Source: Sunxiuqinia elliptica (lineage in GTDB: Bacteria > Bacteroidota > Bacteroidia > Bacteroidales > Prolixibacteraceae). From it: a stretch of DNA of 64,000 nucleotides. The notes below the pieces were generated by a model. It saw only the letters and a list, made by a program, of their open reading frames with translations, was not told the DNA's origin and searched no databases. The DNA lies in assembly GCF_900113005.1 (NCBI RefSeq), contig NZ_FONW01000002.1, forward strand, positions 124,001 to 188,000, in the 5' to 3' direction. Position 1 is the stretch's first letter, and each line of letters starts with the position of its first letter. A program made the position numbers and the translations under genes. This document shows positions 52,305 to 61,917 of the stretch, piece by piece.

Positions 52305-53603
52305 ATGAGACGAAAACAGATTGCTATGCTGTTGCTGGCGGGCTTGCTTTGTCATGGGGCTTGGGCTCAAGAGCAACTTCAGATTAATTTACAGGAAGCC
52401 AAAAACTATGCTTTGCAGTTTAATAAAACGATTGCAAACTCGGGTTTGGCCGTTGAAAAATCGCAGGAGCAAATTTGGGAAGCTATTGCCAGTGGCTTGC
52501 CCCAGGTTGATGCGACCGCCGATTACACCAATGCTTTGGGGGCCGAAATCTCCATCCAGTTTGCCGAAGGTCAACCTGCCTCTCAAATTCCGATTGATCC
52601 AACAAGTAGCTTCAACTTAACAGTTGGACAGCTGCTGTTTAGTGCCAATTATTGGGTGGGTGTTCAAACGGCAAAACTGTATCAGAAGTTATCTGAAAAG
52701 AACCAGACAAAAACCGAACGGGATGTGGTTAGCCAGGTGATTGAAAGCTACTACTTGGTTGTGGTTGCCGGTGAAACACTGGAAATTTTACAGGAGAATG
52801 TTAACAACTTGCAGGCAATTTACGACAAAACAGCTCCTATGGTTGAGTTTGGAGTGACCGAGAAAGTTGAACTAGATCAATTACTGGTACAGTTAAATTC
52901 GTTGAAGAATGCAGTAAAGTCAGCCGAAAGACAGCATGTTATGGCAAAAAATATGTTGCGCCTTCAATTGGGAGTTGATGCCGATACGGAGCTTCTACTG
53001 ACTGAGGAATTGGAAAACTTATTGGCAAACGAAGATTTTGATGGCCAATTGCTGGAAGGATTCAATCTTTCAGAAAATGTTGATTATCAGTTGATGGAAG
53101 CGCAGGGAGCACTTCAGGAGAAGCAGGTTGAGATGCAGAAAGCCAATTACTTGCCAACGCTTTCAAGCTACTATTCATTTAACCACAAAATTCTGAAACC
53201 AGCTTTTGATATGGCTCCAAACCATGTCGTTGGATTACAGATGAATATTCCAATTTTTTCGAGTGGTGAACGACGTTCCAAAGTTCGCTCAGCCAAAATC
53301 GATCTGGAAACTTATCGGAACGAACAGGCGCTGCTGGAAGATCAACTTTCAATTCAACACAAACAGTTGAACTTCAATTTAAAGAGTGCTTTGGAAAACT
53401 ACAGAAATCAGCAAACGAATATTGAAGTATCGCGTGAGGTATATAAAAACTTGAAACAGAAATACGACCAGGGGATGATCTCCAGTTTGGAGTTGACCAG
53501 TGCTGATAACAACTACCTCAAAGCCGAATCGGACTACCTGCAAGCAGCTTTGGAATTGCTGCAGGCCCAAAACCAATTAAACACGTTAACAGGAAAACTT
53601 TGA
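52305..53603 (+). CDS. TolC-family outer-membrane efflux channel
   Basis: The 432-residue protein has a signal peptide (MLLLAGLLCHGAWAQ). Two coiled-coil halves are typical of TolC proteins: YALQFNKTIANSGLAVEKSQEQIWEAIASGLPQVDATADYTN early and YRNQQTNIEVSREVYKNLKQKYDQGMISSLELTSADNNYLKAESDYLQA late. It forms the outer-membrane exit duct for the adaptor and pump encoded next. It starts 41 bases after the second TetR and ends 6 bases before the adaptor gene. Confidence 0.93.
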   Translation: MRRKQIAMLLLAGLLCHGAWAQEQLQINLQEAKNYALQFNKTIANSGLAVEKSQEQIWEAIASGLPQVDATADYTNALGAEISIQFAEGQPASQIPIDPTSSFNLTVGQLLFSANYWVGVQTAKLYQKLSEKNQTKTERDVVSQVIESYYLVVVAGETLEILQENVNNLQAIYDKTAPMVEFGVTEKVELDQLLVQLNSLKNAVKSAERQHVMAKNMLRLQLGVDADTELLLTEELENLLANEDFDGQLLEGFNLSENVDYQLMEAQGALQEKQVEMQKANYLPTLSSYYSFNHKILKPAFDMAPNHVVGLQMNIPIFSSGERRSKVRSAKIDLETYRNEQALLEDQLSIQHKQLNFNLKSALENYRNQQTNIEVSREVYKNLKQKYDQGMISSLELTSADNNYLKAESDYLQAALELLQAQNQLNTLTGKL

Positions 53604-53609
53604 TAAACA

Positions 53610-54674
53610 ATGAAACAAATAAGCATGAAACGATTGAATTACAGTATAGCTCTGGGAGCATTGGTTTTATCTAGCTTGGGAGCTTGTTCTTCTGGTCAGG
53701 ATAAAAAGGCAAAGGCTACGCCTGATGTAGTTACTGAACGGGTGAGAACAACAAGGTTGGGGAGCGAAGAAATTACGCGAACAGTAGTTTACACCGCAAC
53801 TTTGGAACCTTTTAAAGAAGTTCACATGGCGCCAACTTCTCCGGGACGAATTGAGAACATCCAGGTAGAGCTTGGCGACCGGGTAAAAAAGGGACAGGAG
53901 CTCGTTCGAATGAATGATACCCAACTGATTCAGGCAGAAATTCAGTTGAATAATTTGAAAGCAGATTATACCCGTTTAGATACCTTGAAAAAATTGGGAA
54001 GCATTGCCCAGCAACAATACGAGCAATTGCAGGCGCAGTACGAAGCAGCTCAGGAAAATGTTGATTTCTTAAGAAAAAATACCATCCTGAAAGCTCCTTT
54101 CAATGCGGCAATTTCCGGTAAGTATTTTGAATCGGGTGAAATGTACTCGGGAACACCCGTGGCAGCTGTTGGTAAAGCAGCCATTCTTTCGGTTATCCAA
54201 GTGGATAAATTGAAAGCAATTGTGAGTGTGTCAGAGAAGTATTTCCCTAAAGTAGAACTGGGAATGGCTGTTAACTTGCGTTTTGACGTTTTTCCAGAGG
54301 AGTCTTTTGAAGGCAAAATCTTTCGTATAGCACCTACAATTGATCCACAAAGTCGCTCATTTGAAGTTGAGGTAAGTGTTGATAACTCCAATGGTCAGCT
54401 GCGTCCTGGTATGTTTGGTCGGGTAACCATTGGTTTGGAAAAAACGGATGCAATTGTGCTTCCTGCCTTGGCTATTTTAAAAATGCAAGGCTCTAACGTG
54501 CGTTACCTGTTTATTGAGGAGAATGGTCGCGCAAAACGGATTGAAGTTCAGCTTGGAAACCGCTTTGACGATAAAGTGGAAGTGATTTCAGATCAACTAA
54601 AAGTGGGGAATCAGGTGATTGTTGAAGGTCAGGCCCGCTTGTTGGATGGAGGCCCTGTTGAAGTGGTACGGTAA
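53610..54674 (+). CDS. RND efflux periplasmic adaptor (membrane fusion protein), lipoprotein
   Basis: The 354-residue protein has a lipobox at LSSLGAC. An ATG at 53625 is an alternative start. It has the lipoyl/barrel-hybrid part (TLEPFKEVHMAPTSPGRIENIQVELGDRVKKGQELVRMND), a hairpin of coiled coils (~105-150), and beta-barrel and membrane-proximal domains (LRPGMFGRVTIGLEKTDAIVLPALAIL). It links the RND pump in the inner membrane to TolC. The gene lies between the two in the usual order. Confidence 0.94.
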   Translation: MKQISMKRLNYSIALGALVLSSLGACSSGQDKKAKATPDVVTERVRTTRLGSEEITRTVVYTATLEPFKEVHMAPTSPGRIENIQVELGDRVKKGQELVRMNDTQLIQAEIQLNNLKADYTRLDTLKKLGSIAQQQYEQLQAQYEAAQENVDFLRKNTILKAPFNAAISGKYFESGEMYSGTPVAAVGKAAILSVIQVDKLKAIVSVSEKYFPKVELGMAVNLRFDVFPEESFEGKIFRIAPTIDPQSRSFEVEVSVDNSNGQLRPGMFGRVTIGLEKTDAIVLPALAILKMQGSNVRYLFIEENGRAKRIEVQLGNRFDDKVEVISDQLKVGNQVIVEGQARLLDGGPVEVVR

Positions 54675-54713
54675 GCATGCCAGAAACATTGTAGAATTTT
54701 AGAAACAACAATT

Positions 54714-57700
54714 ATGAGTATATATAAAAGCGCGGTTGATAAACCGGTAACTACCTTCATGATTTTTATAGCGATCATGGTCATGGGGGCTTTTTCGCTG
54801 ATTAATATTCCGATTGACCTGTATCCGGAAATGGAACCTCCTTATGTCTCGGTGATGACAACTTACTCGGGAGCTAACGCAGCGGATATTGAAACGAATG
54901 TGACCAAAGTACTTGAAGATGCTTTGAATTCAGTCGATAAATTGAAGGAGATTTCTTCCACATCGTCTGATAATATTTCGGTAATTTCTCTTGAGTTTGA
55001 ATGGGATGCCAACCTTGATGAGGCGACCAACGATATCCGGGATGTGATTGACAGGATGTTGGATAATCTTCCGGATGGCGTTGACCGACCCACCATTTTC
55101 AAGTTCAATACCAGCATGTTCCCAATCTTATTCTATGCCATTACGGCTGAAGAAACTTACCCGGGATTGGAAAAACTGATTGATGAAAAAGTGATTAACC
55201 CATTGAATAGGGTTGATGGAGTAGGATCAGTGGCGATGGTTGGAACCCCTCAGCGGATGGTTTATGTTGATGTGGATCCGAAGCGTTTGGATGCTTATGA
55301 TCTAACCTTGGAGCAAATTGGTTCAATCATCTCTGGTGAAAACCAGAACCTGCCATTGGGTAATGTGAAGATGGGTAAGATTGATTACCAGCTTCGCGTT
55401 CAGGGAGAATTTTCAGAAAGCGAACGAATAAATAACCTGGTCGTTGCAAATAGAGATGGAAAGCAAGTTTATGTGAGAGACATTGCAACAGTGCGCGATA
55501 CGCTGAAAGATGTTACGCTGGAGGAACGGATTAACGGAGAAGAAGGGGTACGCTTGTTCGTAATGAAGCAGTCTGGTGCCAATACCGTAAAGGTTGCCCG
55601 TCAAATCAAAGATCGGCTGGAAGAGCTGAAAACTACCTTGCCTCCAGATGTAAAAATTCAGGAGATTTTTGACTCGTCAACCTTTATTAAAGGCTCCATT
55701 AGCAACTTGTCATCGACCTTGATGTATGCCATGATTTTTGTGGTATTTGTTGTCTTGTTCTTCTTAGGGCGCTGGCGAGCCACCTTTATTATTGTACTAA
55801 CAATTCCAATCTCACTGATTGTTTCGTTTGTTTACCTCTATTTAACAGGGAACTCGTTGAACGTTATTTCCTTGACATCGCTGTCGATTGCGATTGGTAT
55901 GGTGGTGGATGATGCGATTGTGGTATTGGAAAACATTACGCGACATGTGGAGCGGGGAAGTAGCCCTCGGGAAGCTGCCATTTATGCAACCAACGAGGTG
56001 TGGCTGTCGGTTATCGTAACAACCTTGGTGGTTGTGGCTGTGTTCTTCCCACTGACCTTGGTTTCAGGAATGACGGGTGTCTTGTTTAATCAGTTAGGAT
56101 GGATTGTAACAATTACGGTTGTAACGTCAACGGTTGCCGCAATCTCGCTAACGCCGATGTTGGCTTCTCGCTTGTTAAAACTGAGTAAAAAGAAAAAGCC
56201 ACGCAGATTCTCTTGGGAAAACACCGTTGAAAAATGGCTTGTAAAGTTGGATGAGATGTATGAGCGGTTACTGCGTCGCTTGTTGCATTACAAATCTGTT
56301 GTTATTATTGGAACCTTCCTGGTGTTTTTTGCTTCTTTATTTCTGACGAAGTTTATTGGAAGTGATTTTATGCCTGAGTCCGATGAAAGCCAGATTACAG
56401 CCAATGTTGAATTACAAACAGGCTTACGGGTAGAAGAAACTTCGAAAGTGACTCGTCAGTTGGAAGCTATTATTAAAGAGCGTTATCCTGAAGTGGAACT
56501 AATCTCTTCATCTTCTGGTGCTGATGACGAGGGAGGTTTTATCTCCATGTTCAGTACAACAGGATCGAACATCATCAACTTTACCTTGCGCTTGAGCGAG
56601 ATTGACGAGCGTCAGCGGACTGTTTGGGAAATTGCGGATGATTTCCGGGCTCAGATTGCTTTGCTGCCAGAAGTGGTTAGTTCAACGGTTTCAACCTCAA
56701 GTCAGGGACTTGGAGGTTCAGGGAACACCGTAGACTATGAAATTTATGGTTATAACTTCGATGTCACCAACCGCTATGCCGAGCAAGTCTTGGAACGTTT
56801 ACGCAAGCTTGAAGGAGCTCAGGATGTAACCATTAGCCGGAAGAATGACAAACCGGAGTTACAAATTGTGTTGGATCGGACAAAACTGTCAGAACACGGT
56901 TTGACCAGTGCTCAGGTTTCTATGTTTGTTCGTAACCGGGTCAATGGGCTGATTCCTTCTTATTATAAAGAAGAGGGTGAAGAGTATGATATTAAGATAC
57001 GTCTGGAAGAAGATTACCGGAACTCAATTTCTGACCTCCAGGAGATGACGATAATGACTGCTACCGGCAAGAAAGTCAAACTGAAAGAGCTTGGAACGAT
57101 TGAAGAATATTGGTCACCACCCAGTATTGAGCACAAACGTCGTGAGCGTTTGGTAACAATCTCGGCTACCCCAAGTGGAATTTCGCTGGGAGAGCTAGCA
57201 AACCGGATTAAAACGGAGACTGCCGCCATTGACACTCCTCCGGAGATTGTGATTGCTGTGGGTGGAGCCTATGAAGATCAGCAAGAATCGTTTATGGATT
57301 TGGCGATGTTGTTTGGCTTGAGTTTGATCCTGGTATTTATTGTGATGGCTTCTCAGTTTGAGTCTTTGCGAATGCCATTGATTATTATGATGTCTATTCC
57401 GTTTGCTTTCACCGGCGTAATTCTAGCCTTGGTTCTAACCGGAACGACCTTGAGTGTTGTTGCTGCATTGGGAGCAGTGCTGCTGGTTGGTATTGTTGTG
57501 AAAAACGGAATTGTATTGGTTGACTTTATTAACCTGATGCGGGATCGTGGCATGGATTTGTATGAAGCCATTGCCCTGTCCGGAAAATCACGTTTGCGTC
57601 CGGTATTGATGACGGCTGCAACCACAATTCTAGGTATGCTTCCTTTGGCAATGAGCACAGGTGAAGGTGCTGAGATTTGGCGCCCGATGGGAATCACCGT

Positions 57701-57833
57701 AATCGGAGGTCTGATTTTCTCAACTTTGGTAACGATGGTTATTGTGCCTGTAATGTACGCGGTGTTAGCCAGCAAGGGAGAACGTCGTAAGCAGGATGAA
57801 GTGAGAAAGCAATTCGTATTTATGGATGAGTAG
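54714..57833 (+). CDS. RND-family efflux pump, inner-membrane permease (HAE1-like)
   Basis: The 1039-residue protein has the two-fold RND layout with 12 membrane helices. It has IPIDLYPEMEPPYVSVMTTYSGA in the first periplasmic part and the proton-relay GMVVDDAIVVLEN (Asp pair near 397). The second half shows GAVLLVGIVVKNGIVLVDFIN. This places it with the AcrB/MexB hydrophobe-amphiphile group rather than the heavy-metal group, whose TM4 motif differs. It exports drugs, bile-like compounds or lipids using proton flow. Substrates are not readable from sequence. The small PII-like gene follows 52 bases later. Confidence 0.95.
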   Translation: MSIYKSAVDKPVTTFMIFIAIMVMGAFSLINIPIDLYPEMEPPYVSVMTTYSGANAADIETNVTKVLEDALNSVDKLKEISSTSSDNISVISLEFEWDANLDEATNDIRDVIDRMLDNLPDGVDRPTIFKFNTSMFPILFYAITAEETYPGLEKLIDEKVINPLNRVDGVGSVAMVGTPQRMVYVDVDPKRLDAYDLTLEQIGSIISGENQNLPLGNVKMGKIDYQLRVQGEFSESERINNLVVANRDGKQVYVRDIATVRDTLKDVTLEERINGEEGVRLFVMKQSGANTVKVARQIKDRLEELKTTLPPDVKIQEIFDSSTFIKGSISNLSSTLMYAMIFVVFVVLFFLGRWRATFIIVLTIPISLIVSFVYLYLTGNSLNVISLTSLSIAIGMVVDDAIVVLENITRHVERGSSPREAAIYATNEVWLSVIVTTLVVVAVFFPLTLVSGMTGVLFNQLGWIVTITVVTSTVAAISLTPMLASRLLKLSKKKKPRRFSWENTVEKWLVKLDEMYERLLRRLLHYKSVVIIGTFLVFFASLFLTKFIGSDFMPESDESQITANVELQTGLRVEETSKVTRQLEAIIKERYPEVELISSSSGADDEGGFISMFSTTGSNIINFTLRLSEIDERQRTVWEIADDFRAQIALLPEVVSSTVSTSSQGLGGSGNTVDYEIYGYNFDVTNRYAEQVLERLRKLEGAQDVTISRKNDKPELQIVLDRTKLSEHGLTSAQVSMFVRNRVNGLIPSYYKEEGEEYDIKIRLEEDYRNSISDLQEMTIMTATGKKVKLKELGTIEEYWSPPSIEHKRRERLVTISATPSGISLGELANRIKTETAAIDTPPEIVIAVGGAYEDQQESFMDLAMLFGLSLILVFIVMASQFESLRMPLIIMMSIPFAFTGVILALVLTGTTLSVVAALGAVLLVGIVVKNGIVLVDFINLMRDRGMDLYEAIALSGKSRLRPVLMTAATTILGMLPLAMSTGEGAEIWRPMGITVIGGLIFSTLVTMVIVPVMYAVLASKGERRKQDEVRKQFVFMDE

Positions 57834-57885
57834 GAGTCTTCGCTTGAAGACTTCTTAATGAATTCAAATCAAGAAATTAAAGAAA

Positions 57886-58179
57886 ATGAAAGCCGTATTT
57901 ATAGTATTTAATCAAGCTAATACCGAACGTGTTGAGTACATGTTGGATCGTTTGGAAATTAGAGGTTATACCTGGTGGAACGATGTTATGGGCAGAGGAT
58001 CGGTTGATGGGGAACCCCGGATGGGGACTCATACCTGGCCCGAAATTAACTCGGCCGTGTTGACAATTGTTGGAGATGAGCAAGTAGATGTCCTGTTGGA
58101 AAAGGTTAAGAAGATGGATGAAATAAACAAGGAAGTAGGCGTTAGAGCCTTTGTTTGGGACATTTTAAAGACCGTGTAA
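57886..58179 (+). CDS. PII-like (GlnB-superfamily fold) small protein
   Basis: The 97-residue protein reads as a ferredoxin-like PII fold. Strand MKAVFIVFN, helix TERVEYMLDRLEIRGYTWW, a T-loop-like segment GRGSVDGEPRMGTHTWPE, strand SAVLTIVG, helix VDVLLEKVKKMDEIN and a closing strand VRAFVWDIL. It lacks the typical PII Tyr uridylylation site. Related PII-like proteins occur beside efflux and transport genes and may bind a metabolite or metal and regulate the pump. It closes the RND operon and is followed by a terminator. Confidence 0.75.
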   Translation: MKAVFIVFNQANTERVEYMLDRLEIRGYTWWNDVMGRGSVDGEPRMGTHTWPEINSAVLTIVGDEQVDVLLEKVKKMDEINKEVGVRAFVWDILKTV

Positions 58180-58198
58180 ATCAGTTTTCTCTCAGCTT

Positions 58199-58247
58199 GG
58201 GGCTTCTTTCCTTTTGGTTAAACGATGGAAAGAGGCCCCTTTTTTTT
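58199..58247 (+). terminator. Terminator after PII-like gene
   Basis: GGGGCTTCTTTCC (58199-58211) pairs with GGAAAGAGGCCCC (58227-58239) with one G-U pair, followed by eight T residues. Confidence 0.9.
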
Positions 58248-58300
58248 GCCTTTTTAGCAGAAGTAGAGAGGCTTTGACAAATTTATTTGTGTTGGTGCTA

Positions 58301-59608
58301 TTAAGAAGCAGGGAAGGTTTTTTGAAGAACTTTAGGAAATAGAAAGGTCTGAAAAACACCTCGGCTTAGCATAAATAGCAACATAGCTACCCACAAAGCA
58401 TGATTTCCTATAACTGGTTGCATTAAAAAGTACCCGGGAAGAAAAATAAGTATGGTTGCCCCCAGCATACTGTTGCGCATTTCTCGCGAAGCCGTGGCTC
58501 CAATATAAATGCCATCCCAGATAAAAGAGGCAAAGGATAAGACAGGAGTTACCACAATCCACCACCTAAAATCTAATGCTGACTGAATTAACTCTTGCTG
58601 ATTGGTCAGAATACTTAGAATAAGTTTATTGGCGACCAGGTAAAGGAGTGAGAATGCCAAAGCCAGTAAACTTCCCCAGTAAAATAAAGAGCGGGTCACT
58701 TTTTTAAAGTGTGAGCGACTCTTCTCTCCAACAAAACGACCAGCCAGGGCTTCTCCGGCATATGCAAAACCATCAATGAAAAAGGCGAAGAACAGGAGAA
58801 ACTGAATCAGGATTGAATTAACAGCTAGAATGTGATCATTGATACTTGCCGACTTGGAAGTAAAGAAGGTAAAAACAAAAATGACACAGAAGGTTCGGAT
58901 AAAAATGTCAGAGTTTACCTTGAAAAAGCTTTTTAAGGTTGTTGGATTGATAATGGCTTTCCAGTTCCAGTGCTGTGTTAAACTTTTGTAGGATCGGAAA
59001 AACAAATAGACACCAATAACAACTCCCAAATATTGAGCAAGGACTGTTCCTAAAGCTACTCCTGCTGAGTTTAGATGAAATAGTTTGACAAATGAAAAGC
59101 TAAGGACAATATTAAATACATTGGCAGCAATTGAAGTAATCATTGGATAGCGGGCATTTTGCATCCCCAAAAACCAACCGTTCAGAACATAAAGTCCGAG
59201 TGTCGCGGGGGCTGCCCAAATGCGAATTCGAAAATACTCGCGGGCCAGTGCCTCCACTTCCTGGCTGCCGTTGATCAGCCGGAAACTTAACCATTCGATT
59301 GGAAATTGCAGGCTGATGATCACCAGGCTGATCGCCGTTGAAATGAGCATGGCTCGTGAAAGGATGTGATAGCTTTCTGCTTCTTTCTTTTCACCATAAG
59401 CTTGGGCTGTGAATCCGCTTGTGCCCATGCGTAGAAAGCTAAATCCCCAGTAAATAAAGTTGAAAATCACTGTTCCCAGAGAAACAGCACCAATAAACAC
59501 TTCCGAATCCAGGTGTCCCATGAGGGCAAGGTCGACCAATCCTAATAAAGGGATGGTAACATTACTAACGATATTGGGAATTGCTAGGTGGAGGATTTTT
59601 CGATTCAC
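58301..59608 (-). CDS. MATE-family efflux transporter (DinF-like)
   Basis: The 435-residue protein has about 12 membrane helices and starts with the DinF-type block ILHLAIPNIVSNVTIPLLGLVDLALMGHL. MGTSGFTAQAYGEK and NGWFLGMQNARYPM follow. The start is a GTG at 59608, since an in-frame stop lies 9 bases upstream and no ATG is available. MATE proteins export cationic compounds or other toxic products using Na+ or H+. It is a single-gene unit, divergent from the Mn-type superoxide dismutase gene. Confidence 0.92.
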   Translation of the reverse strand: MNRKILHLAIPNIVSNVTIPLLGLVDLALMGHLDSEVFIGAVSLGTVIFNFIYWGFSFLRMGTSGFTAQAYGEKKEAESYHILSRAMLISTAISLVIISLQFPIEWLSFRLINGSQEVEALAREYFRIRIWAAPATLGLYVLNGWFLGMQNARYPMITSIAANVFNIVLSFSFVKLFHLNSAGVALGTVLAQYLGVVIGVYLFFRSYKSLTQHWNWKAIINPTTLKSFFKVNSDIFIRTFCVIFVFTFFTSKSASINDHILAVNSILIQFLLFFAFFIDGFAYAGEALAGRFVGEKSRSHFKKVTRSLFYWGSLLALAFSLLYLVANKLILSILTNQQELIQSALDFRWWIVVTPVLSFASFIWDGIYIGATASREMRNSMLGATILIFLPGYFLMQPVIGNHALWVAMLLFMLSRGVFQTFLFPKVLQKTFPAS

Positions 59609-59789
59609 AGCTTTTTAGGGGCAAAGAAAGGAAAAAATAATGAATGTGGGTTTTGAAGAAAAATCAAAGATTAACAAAATTTTGGAGTAAGTGACTGAAC
59701 GCGAGTTATTCCCCGTGGTTGTTGGGGTTTGCCTTATTGAATATCCCTATCAGGTATAGAAAAATTCAATAAAAATTAACTAATTCTGA

Positions 59790-59821
59790 TTTGGTGGAGA
59801 ACAATTTAGCATGTAGTTTTG
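59790..59821 (+). promoter_or_regulatory. Bacteroidota-type promoter for Mn-type superoxide dismutase gene
   Basis: TTTG (59790-59793), a 20-base spacer and TAGTTTTG (59814-59821) are a full match to the consensus. The ATG lies 44 bases downstream. Confidence 0.7.
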
Positions 59822-59865
59822 TATATAAAGATAAAGAAATCTGAAAATCATAAAATAAATAGACT

Positions 59866-60465
59866 ATGTCATTTGAATTACCAAAATTAAATTACGCATA
59901 CGACGCACTCGAACCATATATCGATGCGCGCACAATGGAAATCCACCACAGCAAACACCATGCTGCTTATACCAGTAAATTGAACGATGCTGTTAAAGGA
60001 ACCGATTTAGAAGGAAAAACGATTGAAGAGCTGCTGGCTAATGTTTCAGCACATTCAGGAGCGGTTCGTAATAATGGTGGCGGTTTTTATAACCACAACT
60101 TGTATTGGGAGATTATGACACCGGGTGGTGCCTCTCAACCTGAAGGAGACTTATTAAACGCAATAAATGGCTCATTTGAGTCAGTTGAAAACTTTAAAGA
60201 CGCTTTTGCCAATGCTGCTGCAACCCGATTTGGTTCAGGTTGGGCTTGGTTGGTAAAGCAGGGTGATAGTTTGGTTGTTTCATCAACACCCAATCAGGAT
60301 AATCCATTAATGGATGTTGCTGATGTAAAAGGGACACCAATTCTTGGAATTGACGTTTGGGAACATGCTTACTATTTAAAGTATCAGAACAAACGTCCCG
60401 ATTACATTGAGGCTTTTTGGAAAGTCATCAATTGGGATGAAGTGGCCAAACGGTTTAAAGGTTAG
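59866..60465 (+). CDS. Superoxide dismutase, Mn-type residues
   Basis: The 199-residue protein has the Fe/Mn SOD fold and all four metal ligands: His in [12 protein letters not shown], His in FYNHNLYW, and Asp and His in [10 protein letters not shown]. The residues that separate the two classes read as Mn type: [11 protein letters not shown] has Gly where Fe enzymes have Gln, and [10 protein letters not shown] supplies the Gln found in Mn enzymes. It removes superoxide in the cytoplasm (no signal peptide). Metal choice is inferred and could be cambialistic. A second SOD with Fe-type residues lies 1.4 kb downstream. Confidence 0.95.
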   Translation: MSFELPKLNYAYDALEPYIDARTMEIHHSKHHAAYTSKLNDAVKGTDLEGKTIEELLANVSAHSGAVRNNGGGFYNHNLYWEIMTPGGASQPEGDLLNAINGSFESVENFKDAFANAAATRFGSGWAWLVKQGDSLVVSSTPNQDNPLMDVADVKGTPILGIDVWEHAYYLKYQNKRPDYIEAFWKVINWDEVAKRFKG

Positions 60466-60483
60466 TTGATTTTTGGTTTTTTT

Positions 60484-60511
60484 CCCCGAAGCAGAGGCTT
60501 CGGGGTTTTTA
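60484..60511 (+). terminator. Terminator after Mn-type SOD gene
   Basis: CCCCGAAGC (60484-60492) and GCTTCGGGG (60497-60505) form a perfect 9-bp stem with loop AGAG, followed by T residues. Confidence 0.93.
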
Positions 60512-60601
60512 TGCTTTAAATCCTAATATTATTGTTCAATTGATTGCTTTGTAAGTAGTCGGTTGACAAAACATAGAGTTATTTCTTTGCTAGGTTCAAT
60601 T

Positions 60602-61279
60602 ATGAAAATTCAAGAGCTTACATTATATACGTCTCAGCTTGCTGCCCAAAAGGAATTTTACAGGAAGGGATTTGGCTTGCCATTGCTTCATGAGTCGAAA
60701 GATTCCTTTGGAGTTCAGGTGGGGGCATCGGTTTTGAATTTTGTGTTTAAGAAAAATGCAAAGCCTTATCATTTAGCTTTTAATATTCCGTCAAATCAAG
60801 AGGTGGAAGCCTTGCATTGGCTGCAACAGCGAGCTCAAGTTTTAAATTATAACGGAATCGAGCTGATTGACTTCGTGAGCTGGAATGCGAAATCTGTTTA
60901 TTGTTATGATCCGGATCGAAACTTGGTTGAGTTGATTGCCCGCAAAAACTTGTTTATAGAGAATAAAGATCCCTTTTCTTCGAAAGCATTGTTGAATATC
61001 AGTGAAGTTGGTGTGCCGGTTTCAGAAATTGAAACCTGTTATAATCAGTTGAATGAGCTGGTTGAAACACCCATTTTTGATGGCGATTTCGATCGTTTTT
61101 GCGCTGTTGGTGACGAAGAAGGTCTGCTAATTCTGATTAATAAACTCAAGCGAAACTGGTTTCCAACGAACGACCGGGCTTACTCGGCCGACTTTGAGCT
61201 AATTCTTAAAAAGGATGATACTGACTTCCCAATCCTGTTTCAAAAAGGGCAACTTCAAAAAAAGAAATCAACGGTTTAA
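60602..61279 (+). CDS. VOC-family (glyoxalase/dioxygenase-like) protein
   Basis: The ATG at 60602 is chosen because the first VOC strand begins there (IQELTLYTSQLAAQKEFYRKGFGL). The 225-residue product has a first VOC half ending in SVYCYDPDRNLVELIARK. The second half is less conserved and contains SEVGVPVSEIETCYNQLNEL. VOC proteins are metal-dependent lyases, isomerases or dioxygenases, or sometimes binding proteins. The usual metal ligands are only partly visible (HLAFN, VELIA). The substrate is unknown. The stop overlaps the stop of the convergent cupin gene by three bases. Confidence 0.82.
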   Translation: MKIQELTLYTSQLAAQKEFYRKGFGLPLLHESKDSFGVQVGASVLNFVFKKNAKPYHLAFNIPSNQEVEALHWLQQRAQVLNYNGIELIDFVSWNAKSVYCYDPDRNLVELIARKNLFIENKDPFSSKALLNISEVGVPVSEIETCYNQLNELVETPIFDGDFDRFCAVGDEEGLLILINKLKRNWFPTNDRAYSADFELILKKDDTDFPILFQKGQLQKKKSTV

Positions 61280-61635
61280 TAAACCTCTTCATCTTCAATT
61301 CGCCAGGCTGGATCAACAATACAGATAAACTTCAAATCAGTCTTTCCAGTGTTGGTAATGTATTGCTTTGCATGCGGTGGAATGTAAATGGCCTGCCCGG
61401 GATAAACCATTTGTTTTTCCTGGTCGATGTGCATCAAACCTTCTCCTTCCAAAATATAATAGACTTCTGATGTTTTTAACGAATGCAGTTGAGAACTCAG
61501 CCCCGGATTTAGAACGGCATGAGCCAAGCTATAGCGTAGTTTTAGGTCAGCTTTGTCGGGGTGAAGTAGCTCACGTAAAATGGTATTGTCTCCGGCGATA
61601 AACTCTTCACAATCTTTTAGGTCTTTGATATGCAT
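61276..61635 (-). CDS. Cupin-domain protein
   Basis: The 119-residue protein starts at the ATG at 61635. The frame upstream to 61659 would lie within the -7 promoter element. It is a single-domain cupin with SSQLHSLKTSEVYYILEGEGLMHI and PGQAIYIPPHAKQYITNTG carrying the two metal-binding motifs. Small cupins of this sort bind a divalent metal and act as isomerases, dioxygenases or sugar-binding proteins. No closer function is clear. It converges with the VOC gene. Confidence 0.87.
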   Translation of the reverse strand: MHIKDLKDCEEFIAGDNTILRELLHPDKADLKLRYSLAHAVLNPGLSSQLHSLKTSEVYYILEGEGLMHIDQEKQMVYPGQAIYIPPHAKQYITNTGKTDLKFICIVDPAWRIEDEEVY

Positions 61636-61656
61636 ATTTTTTTGTTTAGTGAATAA

Positions 61657-61664
61657 CAAAGATA
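61657..61664 (-). promoter_or_regulatory. -7 element for cupin gene
   Basis: On the minus strand this reads TATCTTTG (TAnnTTTG), 22 bases before the start at 61635. It helps decide the start codon. The rest of the 61665-61917 gap shows no gene. Confidence 0.5.
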
Positions 61665-61917
61665 AAAAGAGTCAGTCAGCATCGGTTTTTTAGGTCAATT
61701 TATTTTAATGATCGAAGGTTCGTTTTAGCCTGACCTGCTTCTCTTTCTTATTGCTAAGCGATGATGCTCAAAATACTAGATGAATGGGGTGATGCAGTAA
61801 TAATCTGGAATAGTTTTAAATAGCCAAAATTCACTTTTTTCTTCAAACTTTTTGGGCTTACTTCATGTTAGAAAGACAAAACTGAAGGAAATCACTAACT
61901 TTTAAATTATAAAGATT

